A DNA stretch of 64,000 nt from Neisseriaceae bacterium (GCA_017991555.1 JAGOQM010000005.1:70229-134228), one strand, 5' to 3'. Positions 1 to 9,448 are shown, counted from the stretch's first letter. Notes: generated from the letters alone by a model not told the origin. Program-made: numbers and translations.

Positions 1-78
1 GCAGAAACCGCTGGGTCATTACATCGGCATGGAGTTAATTGCTAAATTGTGTCTCAATATTTCTTTATGTTGGATATT
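1..78. other. left edge, no gene recognised
   Basis: This is AT-rich sequence downstream of rdrB. One plus-strand frame is open from the window edge for about 30 codons and ends at a stop just inside the rdrB end. It could be the tail of a gene outside the window or chance. I see no terminator hairpin here. Confidence 0.3.
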
Positions 79-2613
79 TTATTTTTCAGCGTAACCATGT
101 TTTCTTGCTCCTATACGATTGTTTTTCGAATCGAAACGATAAATACGGCCAGTTTCATTCAGACGTGCGACTAAGTTTAATGAGTCATGAGCAGAGTATT
201 CGAACTCATTGATTAGGGTACTAAATAAATGATAAAACTCATTTCTCATGTCAGTGGCAAAAATTCCAGTATCGTCGGAACCTAAACTAACTAATACTTT
301 TTCATCACCTTGAATTGTACACTGGGGAATTTGTAACCATCGGAAGACATGATGTTCTTTTATAGAGTGGTAGTGGCTTATTCTCACATTACTAGTCGGA
401 AGAGTTTCTAATATAATTTGTTTTTTTGCGACTAAGGATAATACATATTGTTGAGAACTAGTGATAGTTTCAAGGGGAATGTCAGTGATGCTGTATTCCT
501 TTTTTTCAAAGTCGTATTGTTTAATAACATCAGGGTCAAACCATCGTAGCATTAGTAAGCTTAATACTTCTGGATAATTGTCTTTTAACTTGTTTAAATC
601 ATCTAAATAGAAGTAAGCTTCTTTATTATAATTCCCATGCATGAAGTCTTTTACTACTAGGGGACATAAGAAACGGAAGTGATAGAATTGTTGTAACACA
701 GTTAAATTAATATGTGCTGTAGTTTGGTTATTTGTTGAGTGTAGCTGCGCTTCACTACCAATAATCTTTTTACCAAAGATCCGTTGTGCTGTTTTATCAA
801 TTTCATGTTCTAAACGGGCATCCGACATATGTATGTCAACCCCATCTAGCATAATACTCCTTAGGAATAGTAAGTTTTCTAGCCATTGTCCTTGTGGCAA
901 GAATACGGTATCGGCGACACGCTTTTTCCAAAGATATGGATTAATACCGATTGCTGTTGCATGACCAATACGATCACCAGCATTAAACTTTAAAAAGGTA
1001 ATTGTTTCATGAATAGCTCGAATACCATTTAAGATATACTCAAAATCCTCGCCAACATGATAGGTAAAATGAGTCATTCCATTTCTACGAAAATGTGCAA
1101 ATAAAGGTGCAAAGACTTCTGGTGGAGTCTCTAGTTCGTTGGCTGCGGCATCAATTCCAGTGATAATATTTTTAAGATTAGGATTGTAAGACAAAAGATC
1201 TAGAAGTACATTTCCGCTTTGAGCTAGCTCTTCTCGTAAGCATTTAAAATGGAAGTCTTCAGGTATGTTTTTATGTTTCAGCTGCCAAGGTTTTTTAATA
1301 AAATGAGGTATGAGCCGGAAAGCAGGCCTATTAATTCTCATGACCTCTAGTGCTAATTCATTTAAGTCTTTACAGTCCAATGATGGGGTTGCCCCATTTG
1401 CATAAATTAGAAACCCCTTTAGCATGGAATGGATTAGATTATAATTTTTGAGGCTATCTTTTTTAGGCGCGAATCTTCCTTCTAAGGTCGAGAGATCGGG
1501 CCTTCCATAAATATTAGGGCCATGTAGCTGATGAAATCTAGCGTCATAGCGCTGTTCAAAGTGTTCTCGAGTGCCAATATCAGCCAATTTTTGAAACTGA
1601 TTAAAGCCAAACTGATCATCTCGTTGAACCAATAAGCGTTGAAAGCAATTTAAACATAAAATATATAATAAATAAGCAGTATCTAAAATGGGATTGTAAC
1701 CCCCATTTTCTAAGGTTTCTATAATGTCGATGTGTAAGCGGACTTCATGTAAGTGTGCTTGATATTTATTATCACCAAAATAAAGTTTTTCATAAGAAAA
1801 GCTGTTACTAAAGTCAGCATAAATAATATTGTTCTTTAAAAGAGAACATATTGCTTCTTCTATTGTATGTTGTTTCGTTTCATTATCATCTTCTACGTGT
1901 AGAACTGTTAGAAAGTATTCTCGTAAATAGCGGGCTAAAATGAGTAAGTTTTTATATTTTGTGGGTGAGTTTAATGTGGGGGTGGCGGCATAAAATAAAT
2001 GTACTCTATTGCTATTATTACTCTTAATCATTTCATTAATAGTTTGTTCTGGCGCACGTAAAGCATGGTGCCAGAGTATTTCTACTGAGGTCGTACCATT
2101 TAAGTGCATGTGAGTTTCATGTAAGCCTTCGCGTTGAATATAATCTTCTACTAATGCATGATAAGGAGAGACTAATGTGCGAAAGCCTAGTAATGATTTT
2201 AAATGGTCTAATTTGTTAAATGGGTTCTTGTGATGGGCGAAAAGATACCTATGAATTTGTTTTGCAATAACAGGAAGGCCGGATTGATTAGCAATCCAGT
2301 GTTGCCATTCACCAAACCTGTGGAATTTGACATTTACGCGATCTGGTATTTCTTCAAAATAGTAGCGGGACACTTGTGATAGTAATGCTAGCGACAAATG
2401 TTGATTGCTTTCCTCTACACGCTTTTCTAAATTTTGCCAATGATTAAGGAACACGTTGTCAGGTACTTGATAGTTTCTTTTATGCCAACCTGTATATGCT
2501 ATGTGTTTGACATTAAGAATATTAATTTCTTCCCCATGCAAAGTACCAAGTAATTGTTGTCTGAGCTCGGTATAGAGTTCTGGCTCAGATAATAAAAATT
2601 TATTGATAAACAT
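79..2613 (-). CDS. rdrB: RADAR adenosine deaminase RdrB
   Basis: This 844-residue protein carries the metal-dependent adenosine deaminase signature spread over an unusually long chain. Visible motifs in order are HETHMHLNG at 165-173 (the HxH metal ligands), HVGED at 519-523 (matching the HAGE motif), RIGHA at 548-552, a PTSN motif near 739-742 (as in ADA-family CPTSN), and SLGSDD at 776-781 (matching SLNTDD). Ordinary adenosine deaminases are about 330-350 residues, so the long N-terminal part and the inserts between motifs fit RdrB, which assembles into large shells and deaminates adenosine or adenine nucleotides during phage infection. It follows the ATPase gene by 9 nt, and a weak AGAGAG ribosome site lies over the upstream stop codon, so the two are probably co-translated. 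Base composition is much more AT-rich than the chromosome to the right. The family call rests on motifs, length and partner and is strong; the exact RADAR subtype is not determined. Confidence 0.92.
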   Translation of the reverse strand: MFINKFLLSEPELYTELRQQLLGTLHGEEINILNVKHIAYTGWHKRNYQVPDNVFLNHWQNLEKRVEESNQHLSLALLSQVSRYYFEEIPDRVNVKFHRFGEWQHWIANQSGLPVIAKQIHRYLFAHHKNPFNKLDHLKSLLGFRTLVSPYHALVEDYIQREGLHETHMHLNGTTSVEILWHHALRAPEQTINEMIKSNNSNRVHLFYAATPTLNSPTKYKNLLILARYLREYFLTVLHVEDDNETKQHTIEEAICSLLKNNIIYADFSNSFSYEKLYFGDNKYQAHLHEVRLHIDIIETLENGGYNPILDTAYLLYILCLNCFQRLLVQRDDQFGFNQFQKLADIGTREHFEQRYDARFHQLHGPNIYGRPDLSTLEGRFAPKKDSLKNYNLIHSMLKGFLIYANGATPSLDCKDLNELALEVMRINRPAFRLIPHFIKKPWQLKHKNIPEDFHFKCLREELAQSGNVLLDLLSYNPNLKNIITGIDAAANELETPPEVFAPLFAHFRRNGMTHFTYHVGEDFEYILNGIRAIHETITFLKFNAGDRIGHATAIGINPYLWKKRVADTVFLPQGQWLENLLFLRSIMLDGVDIHMSDARLEHEIDKTAQRIFGKKIIGSEAQLHSTNNQTTAHINLTVLQQFYHFRFLCPLVVKDFMHGNYNKEAYFYLDDLNKLKDNYPEVLSLLMLRWFDPDVIKQYDFEKKEYSITDIPLETITSSQQYVLSLVAKKQIILETLPTSNVRISHYHSIKEHHVFRWLQIPQCTIQGDEKVLVSLGSDDTGIFATDMRNEFYHLFSTLINEFEYSAHDSLNLVARLNETGRIYRFDSKNNRIGARKHGYAEK

Positions 2614-2622
2614 TTCAGCTCT

Positions 2623-5535
2623 CTACGGTTCTTGTTTGGAGGGGGTCGCGATCCCACCTTTACCTGTTGGATCTCTAAAGCAACCCATTATCGGGAGCTT
2701 AGCAATTGTTAGATCTTTATACTCATTCGGTGAGGTTATATTTAATTGGGCGCTGGTTAAGGCATTTTGTAGCGTGATATTAATATTATCTTGAATATTA
2801 AAAATCTCTCTTTTTATTAATTTGTCATTTAGGGCGCGACTTTTTTCACATAATAAAAACGGCCATAATAACGGGCAACTAATTAGCGCGTATGTAAACG
2901 GAAACTGTTTGTAAAAGTCAAAAGAAACATTATTGTCATCTGATTGACTATTATATAAACTATCAATATTTTCTATGAGTTTTTTAGGGCTATCCGTGGT
3001 GTTATGAGCGCCACTCATATTTTGAATGAATCCATTGTTGGACTTGTTAAGGTCTTTATCTATATGGTATATATAACGGCATTCTTCAATAAGGATTGAA
3101 TTAATGATTGACCAGATAAAGCGAGTGAATAAATCTGGTAGTAATAAACCCTTTCTAGCGGTGGTGCTTTTGAAAACCTGGTCTGAAATCTTGATCAGAT
3201 TATAATGAATACGAGTCCACATTTTCCCAAGAAGTAGGGGGCTAGCAGAAATGTTAGATGGTACATCTTCAATCCATTTAGTTAAAAGTTTGCGTAATAC
3301 TAAATCTTCTCCACTTACATTATTCGTTAGTGGTTCAAAATCTTCATTCTTAGATTCAATTGCATCTTCTGTCTCATCGGGATCGCCTTGGTTTCTACGA
3401 TCTAAGAATGTAGGATAGATATAGGTCTGGATTGTTCGTAATTTCTTGAATTTATTAAATACGAAAGTTTCTAGGTTCTCAGGCTTACTTTTTTCATCGG
3501 AATTGGCAACATCCAAATTGTTTATGGAGTATTCATGTTTACATGCTAATAGTTCGGCAATGCTAGATAAAAGAGTATAGCTAGAAATATAATCAGCTGT
3601 TGTTGTTGTTGTGATAGCTGATTGTGATGAAATAAGTATAGTTTGGATCGAAATGTAATCTAGTAGAGCGAAATCTTTCTTTTTGTCATATGCATTTTGT
3701 AGAGAGCTAATGTTGGCAATTCTATAGTCCTTTTTTTGTACTATATCAGTATCTTCTAGTCCTAAAGCAGCATTAAAGTTTGGTTTATGAAATTGTTTTG
3801 TTGTACTTTTTGTTCTAGGCATTCTAATGATGCCTGCAATAGTACCAATTTTAGTGCTTTTTTGGGTCATACTTGGATCATAACTGTCTAATACAATGGG
3901 GCTGAAATGTGCAACAGTATTTGAGACACTTTCATTCCTACTTAATCCAATATAGTCTATATAATTTATGAAGCTGTAATTTTCTTTTAGGCTATTTAAA
4001 ACATAGTTTGTGTATATGTTTACGCTCCCACCTAGTGTAAGCATTAAGCTAATGGCGTCACCCATTTTGTTAGGAGAATGGGCTAATGAAGTGGCAATTA
4101 CTGTGGAAAGGTATAATTTAGAGCTATTGTAGCCAGATTTATCATGTGATGAGTCAGGTCTTAAATAAAAGCCTGTTTCGAGATCATTATTTTTCTCTAT
4201 AAGTTTAAATGCCTCGTGGCCGATGCTTAATGTCTCAGGCATTATATTAGTTAAGTTGTTTGGATTAATGCCAGTTGAGAGCATTTCGCCAATGAAGATA
4301 TGAGAGAGCGCTTCTTTTAAATGTGAAGCATTAAAATATAAAGTCGCAGGCTCGGCAACTCGGCTTTCTTTGCCACAGTTATCTAGCATGCTTTTGATAA
4401 TTTGAAGAATTGAGCGGATAGGTTGATTTAGAATAAAGTTTAGGAATGATTCTACATGTTTTAACGGTGTTTTTAGGGTGCTGGAAACAATAATACCTAA
4501 TAATTTTTTTAGTTCTATACGTTGATTTTTATCTATATCAGGATTCAGATTTTTATCTGAATTGTAGCTAATATAGATTAGTTCTGATTGTGCAAGATCA
4601 ACCATCTTTTTTAATGAAATTCTTTGTTCAATAGGAAATATTTTAGATAAATATTGTTGTTCTAAATGTTCAACTATTTTTTCCGTGAGACGATGCTTTT
4701 GCTCTGACTGTATATTCAGATCAGATACTAAAATTTCTGAGCGTTTATGGTTTTGTATAATATGGCTGTATAGTTGTAAATCGCCAGAGACAATGACGGT
4801 AAGCTTTGGGTGGGTTAAGTAGCAGCGAATGAGTTCTAGAACTTCGATCGCTTTGTCAGTTTTAGTATCGACATCATCAATAGCGAAAATAAATAGTTCG
4901 GTATCTAAAATCTCAATACATTTGTCAATAAACAAATGAAAGTTTTCTTCTAAGCATTGGCCACTTGTAGCGTTATTAAGTGATTTTTCTAAAAACCACG
5001 AAGCGTCATTAGAAGTATTATGTTTGTTAGTTGTTAATAATTTTAAGCCTATAGACATTTTAGCTAAAATTTCGTCTAATTCGCGTTTTTGTTTCGCATC
5101 TCTTCCACATGTAAATGTATTACTTGTTTTATTATAGATTTTAGTAATGATCTCAACAAATATATGTTGGTCAGTTTGTATTAGTGTTGGATCAATAAAA
5201 GCAATTGGAGTTATTCTTCTTTTTGTTTCTTGCTTATATTTTTCTAGTATATCTAATAAGAATGTGGTTTTACCTGCTCCTCGTTCACCATTAATGAATA
5301 TACAATTATTCTGTCTCGGTAGTATAAAGTCAGTTATTTTATTTTTATTTTTATTTGCGTTATTAATAAAAGTATCAAAAAAAGATTCTAGTTTGCCTAA
5401 TGCTTCATATTGTAAGGTCCTAGTTCCTTCGTCAATATAGGAATGAGAAGTGGTTAGGGGATGGCTTAAGTCAATCGTGATTTCATTATTTAATTTTATA
5501 TTATTTGTCATAGTTTTATAAATCCGAAAAGTCAT
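2623..5535 (-). CDS. rdrA: RADAR ATPase RdrA
   Basis: This 970-residue protein is a P-loop ATPase. The Walker A motif GERGAGKTT is at 83-91, the Walker B stretch LFIFAIDDVD at 214-223, and a sensor-1-like LTVIVSGD follows at 245-252. The long C-terminal two thirds has no motif I can name, as is usual for RdrA, which is around 900 residues. RdrA forms a ring-shaped ATPase that works with RdrB in RADAR phage defence. It is the first gene of the pair, with rdrB 9 nt downstream. The start is uncertain: ATG at 5535 and ATG at 5511 (MTNNIKL) both lack a convincing Shine-Dalgarno site. A good promoter (-10 at 5565-5570) lies upstream of both. Lys, Asn and Ile codons dominate, matching the AT-rich composition of the unit and unlike neighbouring genes. 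Confidence 0.9.
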   Translation of the reverse strand: MTFRIYKTMTNNIKLNNEITIDLSHPLTTSHSYIDEGTRTLQYEALGKLESFFDTFINNANKNKNKITDFILPRQNNCIFINGERGAGKTTFLLDILEKYKQETKRRITPIAFIDPTLIQTDQHIFVEIITKIYNKTSNTFTCGRDAKQKRELDEILAKMSIGLKLLTTNKHNTSNDASWFLEKSLNNATSGQCLEENFHLFIDKCIEILDTELFIFAIDDVDTKTDKAIEVLELIRCYLTHPKLTVIVSGDLQLYSHIIQNHKRSEILVSDLNIQSEQKHRLTEKIVEHLEQQYLSKIFPIEQRISLKKMVDLAQSELIYISYNSDKNLNPDIDKNQRIELKKLLGIIVSSTLKTPLKHVESFLNFILNQPIRSILQIIKSMLDNCGKESRVAEPATLYFNASHLKEALSHIFIGEMLSTGINPNNLTNIMPETLSIGHEAFKLIEKNNDLETGFYLRPDSSHDKSGYNSSKLYLSTVIATSLAHSPNKMGDAISLMLTLGGSVNIYTNYVLNSLKENYSFINYIDYIGLSRNESVSNTVAHFSPIVLDSYDPSMTQKSTKIGTIAGIIRMPRTKSTTKQFHKPNFNAALGLEDTDIVQKKDYRIANISSLQNAYDKKKDFALLDYISIQTILISSQSAITTTTTADYISSYTLLSSIAELLACKHEYSINNLDVANSDEKSKPENLETFVFNKFKKLRTIQTYIYPTFLDRRNQGDPDETEDAIESKNEDFEPLTNNVSGEDLVLRKLLTKWIEDVPSNISASPLLLGKMWTRIHYNLIKISDQVFKSTTARKGLLLPDLFTRFIWSIINSILIEECRYIYHIDKDLNKSNNGFIQNMSGAHNTTDSPKKLIENIDSLYNSQSDDNNVSFDFYKQFPFTYALISCPLLWPFLLCEKSRALNDKLIKREIFNIQDNINITLQNALTSAQLNITSPNEYKDLTIAKLPIMGCFRDPTGKGGIATPSKQEP

Positions 5536-5564
5536 AAATAGGTTTTTATTCTGAGGCTCTATTG

Positions 5565-5593
5565 ATTATATGATGTTTGCTTTTTATGGTCTA
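5565..5593 (-). promoter_or_regulatory. candidate promoter of rdrA-rdrB
   Basis: On the minus strand TAGACC (5588-5593) is separated by 17 bp from a perfect TATAAT (5565-5570). Transcription would start near 5558, about 23 nt before the first possible rdrA start. Confidence 0.5.
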
Positions 5594-5732
5594 TGTTAAA
5601 TGCTTAATTAAGAGTATTCCCTGAAGATTTTTAAGAAGAATGAGTGGGATGCAATGACTTACTACCTCTCTTGTTGTTTGTTTGTATGTGATGAAAACAT
5701 TAAAAATATACGGTTTATTGGTTTATATTAGT

Positions 5733-6620
5733 TTATACCGCCACCTTCCCCCTTAAATACCCCACTAACTTCTCCCGAAACACCTCAATCACCTCCGGGT
5801 GGTCACTCAGATGCGCTGGATTGTAAATCAGGTGAATCTTCCGGCTCGGCGCCTGGTCGCGCAGGCGATGGTAGTAGAGCGCGTCGTGCTGCTGCACTTG
5901 TTGGCACACGCTCAGCGGGGCGAAGAACCAATAGTCGTCGTGCAATAGCTGGTAGGCGACAGAGAACGAGTCGCTGCGCCATTTGTGCACGTAGGCTTCA
6001 CTTAAAAACTTCTTGCGCCACAAATTATAGTCGTAGCCCCAATCCACAAAAATTTCCGTCTGTTCGTTGAGCTCGCTGCTGTTAATGCTGTCGCTGGGGA
6101 ATAGGCCGGCCTTTTTGGTGACCACCACAATTTCTTCGCTGTAAATTTCTTCCGAGACCACGCCGATGTCGGTAAAGTCGCTGACGATGATGCCAATGTC
6201 GATGACTTTGGCGTTGGTCAGGCGCGCGATTTCGTGGCTGTGCAGGTTGTGGATCGACAGGCGCCAGTCGTGTTCGTCAAACTGTAGGTTCTTGTAAAAA
6301 TCCCCCAGTAAATACATATTGAGGCTTTCCACGCTGGCGATGGAGAGCGAGTAGTAGTCGGTTTCGGAGCGAAAATTTTTGATTTTTTTATTCAGCTCCA
6401 GCCAGTTTAGCGCCAGCGGTAGGAACTGCTTGCCTTCGTTGGTCAGCTCGGTGGCCTTCTCGCCTTTACCGCGCTTGATCAGGGTCACGTCCAGTAGCCG
6501 CTCTAGCTCTTTCAGCCGATAGCTGACGGTAGACTGTGAGGTAAACAGTTTGGCGGCCGAGTCGGTGATGTTTTTCGACAGGGCGACGGTCACAAATGTT
6601 TCGATAAATACGAGGTTCAT
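5733..6620 (-). CDS. LysR-family transcriptional regulator
   Basis: This 295-residue protein has an N-terminal LysR winged helix-turn-helix (about residues 1-60, with the STVSYRLKELE recognition region) and a C-terminal effector-binding domain. It is divergent from the PLP enzyme gene at 6890. A T-N11-A dyad sits in the shared promoter region, so it most likely activates the PLP enzyme and symporter genes in response to their substrate and represses itself. The effector is unknown. Composition returns to the GC-rich chromosomal type here, so this gene marks the right border of the AT-rich RADAR segment. Confidence 0.85.
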   Translation of the reverse strand: MNLVFIETFVTVALSKNITDSAAKLFTSQSTVSYRLKELERLLDVTLIKRGKGEKATELTNEGKQFLPLALNWLELNKKIKNFRSETDYYSLSIASVESLNMYLLGDFYKNLQFDEHDWRLSIHNLHSHEIARLTNAKVIDIGIIVSDFTDIGVVSEEIYSEEIVVVTKKAGLFPSDSINSSELNEQTEIFVDWGYDYNLWRKKFLSEAYVHKWRSDSFSVAYQLLHDDYWFFAPLSVCQQVQQHDALYYHRLRDQAPSRKIHLIYNPAHLSDHPEVIEVFREKLVGYLRGKVAV

Positions 6621-6786
6621 GTGGGCAGTATCTCTGTTTTAGGGTGTTTTTGCCTCGATTGGCGTGGGCTGGTCGGGCGATGGCCGCTATTTTTTATGGG
6701 TGAATAATGGGTTAAGCGTTTGTCGGCACTGTTTTTTATGCTTATCTTACCTTAGATCAGGGCGTTTTGGCCCAGTGTGCATCAAT

Positions 6787-6803
6787 TATCGATTAATTCG
6801 ATA
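6787..6803. promoter_or_regulatory. LysR box (T-N11-A dyad)
   Basis: A perfect 17-bp inverted repeat, TATCGA-TTAAT-TCGATA, contains a T-N11-A LysR box at 6789-6801. It is centred at 6795, about 65 bp upstream of the start expected from the TATACT -10 element at 6848-6853. That is the usual place for the primary LysR recognition site. Confidence 0.6.
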
Positions 6804-6847
6804 TTTAATATGGTGATATTGTGTTTTTTTAATAAAATAATCGTGGC

Positions 6848-6853
6848 TATACT
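6848..6853 (+). promoter_or_regulatory. -10 element for the PLP enzyme gene
   Basis: TATACT lies 36 nt upstream of the ATG at 6890. No good -35 hexamer is found at 16-18 bp, which fits an activator-dependent promoter. Confidence 0.4.
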
Positions 6854-6889
6854 GGATTCACCATAAGAAATAGAAGAGGAATCTGTATC

Positions 6890-8176
6890 ATGAGCCATAC
6901 CTTAACCGGGCGCTTGATTGCGCCCAGCATTCACCAAGCGCTGCGGGCGAAGTTTGCCTATCTAGAGCGCGACATGGACGGCAGCCGCCGTCTGTTCTTT
7001 GACAACTCTGGTGGTTCCTTACGTTTAATCGAGGCCATTATGGCCAAGAACGACATTGATTTACTGCCAGACTGCCCCGAGCGTGAGCATGAGCGTGCGC
7101 GCATGCTGCAAGACATCATGGCTAAGGGCCAAGACGATATTTTACGCATCATGCTGAACGCGCCTTCAGGGTCGTTGTTGACCGAGCTGACGGCGTCGCA
7201 GGTGATGTTCCAGATGATGGGCACGATTGTCGAAAACGTGGCCGGCACCAACGTGGTGACGTCTAACATCGAGCATCCGTCGGCCTATGATGCGGCGGCC
7301 TATTACTGCGCCAAAACTGGTAAAACGCTGCGGGTGGCCGAGGCCAATGCCGAAGGCTTTGTGAGCGTGGAATCGATCTTAGACTTGATTGATGAGGACA
7401 CCACGCTGTTGAGCATCATTGCGTCGTCGAATATTTCTGGCAACATCATGGATTTGGCCACCATCGTGGCCAAGGCGCGCGAGAAAAAGCCTGGGCTGTT
7501 CATTATTTCTGATGCGGTTCAACACTTACCGCACGGCACCATCGACTTAAGTGCCATTCCTTTAGACGGTTTGAACTTTGCGCCGTATAAGTTTATGGCC
7601 AGCCGTGGCATTGGCTTTGGCTATGTGTCGGACCGCGTGTCGGCGCTACCACACCATAAGCTGTTGGCGCGGCCGGATGAGGCTTGGGGCTTGGGCACGC
7701 CGACGGCGTCTTTGTTTCACTCGATGAGCCAGGTGTTTGCCTACGTTGATTGGCTAGGCGCTTCGGTAGACGCGACGGCGACCACGGCCCGTGCGCGCTA
7801 TTTGGCGGGGATGGAGGCAATTGAGCTACACGAGCGGGCGTTGTTACACCGCTTGTTGAACGGCAGCGATGCGATTGTGGGCCTGCGCCAGATGGCAGGG
7901 GTGAATGTGTACGTGGATGCGGCGCCGTTAAATCAGCGCGACCTGATCGTGGCGATGGGCATCGAGGGCTGGGATTTTGATGCGCTGCGGGCCGAGTATC
8001 AACGCTGTGGCGTCACCGTGTATGAGCGGGTGAATACCAGCATTTATTCTAAGCGCATTGTGGAGGCCTTGGGCCTGAGCGGGGCGATTCGGGTGTCGCC
8101 GATGCATTGCCATCATGTAGACGAAATCGATCAGTTTTTACGCATTACCCAAGAGATCGCGCTACGCGGTCAGTAA
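6890..8176 (+). CDS. class V aminotransferase-fold PLP enzyme
   Basis: This 428-residue protein belongs to the cysteine desulfurase / class V aminotransferase fold. SDAVQH near residue 204 carries the Asp that holds the PLP ring nitrogen. APYKFMASRGIGFGYV (about 231-246) carries the Schiff-base Lys in the usual setting before a Gly-rich strand. Conserved desulfurase active-site Cys context is not evident, so a lyase, epimerase or transaminase acting on an amino acid is more likely than sulfur transfer. An AGAGGA ribosome site precedes the ATG. The gene is followed 45 nt later by a DAACS symporter and is divergent from a LysR regulator, which suggests import and breakdown of one amino compound. 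The substrate cannot be read from the sequence. Confidence 0.75.
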   Translation: MSHTLTGRLIAPSIHQALRAKFAYLERDMDGSRRLFFDNSGGSLRLIEAIMAKNDIDLLPDCPEREHERARMLQDIMAKGQDDILRIMLNAPSGSLLTELTASQVMFQMMGTIVENVAGTNVVTSNIEHPSAYDAAAYYCAKTGKTLRVAEANAEGFVSVESILDLIDEDTTLLSIIASSNISGNIMDLATIVAKAREKKPGLFIISDAVQHLPHGTIDLSAIPLDGLNFAPYKFMASRGIGFGYVSDRVSALPHHKLLARPDEAWGLGTPTASLFHSMSQVFAYVDWLGASVDATATTARARYLAGMEAIELHERALLHRLLNGSDAIVGLRQMAGVNVYVDAAPLNQRDLIVAMGIEGWDFDALRAEYQRCGVTVYERVNTSIYSKRIVEALGLSGAIRVSPMHCHHVDEIDQFLRITQEIALRGQ

Positions 8177-8221
8177 TACCAATATTAATCATAATAAAAG
8201 CAAGTACAAAGGAGTATAGAG

Positions 8222-9448
8222 ATGAAGAAAATGGGTCTCTCAACCAAGGTGTTCCTTGGGTTTGTGGTGGGGATCGCCCTCGGGTTGATCTTTAAAGAAG
8301 ACATTTTGGTGATCAAGCCGATCGGTGATTTATTCTTAACCTTGATTAAAATGCTGGTGGTGCCGTTGGTGTTCTTCTCCATCGTGTCGGGCGTGGCCAG
8401 TATTAGTGACGTGCAAAAACTAAAGCGCATTGGCTCTAAAACCATGTTGTATTACGTGGTGACGACCATGCTGGCTGGCTGTATCGGCCTAGCGGTGGCG
8501 CACATCATGCAGCCCGGCAGCAATTTTGACCTAGCCAGCTTGCAAACTGCTGCTGCGGTTGAGGCGAAGGCGATGCCTTCTTTGGGCGAAACCTTGTTGA
8601 GCATTTTTCCGAGCAATCCGGTGAAGGCTTTGGTGGATGGCAATTTGATGCAAATCATCGTGTTTGCGCTGTTTTTTGGCATCTCCATCACCTTAATTGG
8701 TGAAAAAGCCGCCAAGTTTAACCACTTGATGCAAGAAGGCACGGAGATTATGTACAAGATGACCGCAATGGTGATGGCGTTTTCGCCCATCGGTGTGGCG
8801 GCATTGATCGCCTGCACCATTGGCGAGTATGGCTTCAAAATCTTTGGGCCGTTGGCGAAGTTTATCCTCACCGACTATTTGGGCCTGATTGCGGTGATTG
8901 TGCTGCTGTACTTGGTGATGCTGAAGTTTATTGCCAAGGTGCCGTTGCGTTATTTTTTCAAACACATTACCGCCATTTGGTTGGTAACGGCCAGCACCAC
9001 CAGCAGCGCGGGCACCTTGCCGGTGACCATTCGGGTGACGGAAGAGAAGTTTGGCGTGGCCAATGAGCTGTCGCAGTTTAGCCTGCCGGTTGGGGCTACG
9101 GTGAACATGAACGGGGCGGTGGTGTATTACGCTGCGGCGATCATCTTTATTTCGCAAATCTATGGCGTTGACCTAAGCATTTATCAACAGATTATGATCA
9201 TTGTGCTCACCACGCTGGTGTCGATTGGCTCGCCGGGCATTCCTGGCGGCGGCATTGTGATGACCATCATGCTGCTGTCGACCATGGGCTTGCCGATGGA
9301 AATTGTAGGCCTGATCGCGGGTATTTACCGCATCATCGACATGGGCCACACGACGCTAAACGTGACTGGCGACGTGGTCAGCACGCTGTGTATTGCGCGT
9401 AAAGAAGGCTTGATCGACGACAGCGTGTACGAACAGCCCAAGCGCTGA
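8222..9448 (+). CDS. DAACS family (glutamate/aspartate-type) cation symporter
   Basis: This 408-residue inner-membrane protein has the hallmarks of the dicarboxylate/amino acid:cation symporter family: a Ser-rich hairpin TTSSAGTLPVT, an NM(D)GT-like segment, the GIPGGG hairpin 2 and a C-terminal DMGxTxxNVTGD helix. Two substrate or ion-contact positions differ from classic acidic amino acid carriers: NMDGT is NMNGA, and the Arg after DMG is His. This points to a different substrate, perhaps a neutral or modified amino acid. An AGGAG-type site precedes the ATG. It lies 45 nt after the PLP enzyme in a probable two-gene operon that ends in the terminator at 9506. Confidence 0.82.
   Translation: MKKMGLSTKVFLGFVVGIALGLIFKEDILVIKPIGDLFLTLIKMLVVPLVFFSIVSGVASISDVQKLKRIGSKTMLYYVVTTMLAGCIGLAVAHIMQPGSNFDLASLQTAAAVEAKAMPSLGETLLSIFPSNPVKALVDGNLMQIIVFALFFGISITLIGEKAAKFNHLMQEGTEIMYKMTAMVMAFSPIGVAALIACTIGEYGFKIFGPLAKFILTDYLGLIAVIVLLYLVMLKFIAKVPLRYFFKHITAIWLVTASTTSSAGTLPVTIRVTEEKFGVANELSQFSLPVGATVNMNGAVVYYAAAIIFISQIYGVDLSIYQQIMIIVLTTLVSIGSPGIPGGGIVMTIMLLSTMGLPMEIVGLIAGIYRIIDMGHTTLNVTGDVVSTLCIARKEGLIDDSVYEQPKR

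Noticed and set aside
1..78. Open frame of about 30 codons at the left edge, possible tail of a third defence gene.
   Set aside because: Too short to identify and no family motif; cannot be separated from chance in AT-rich DNA.
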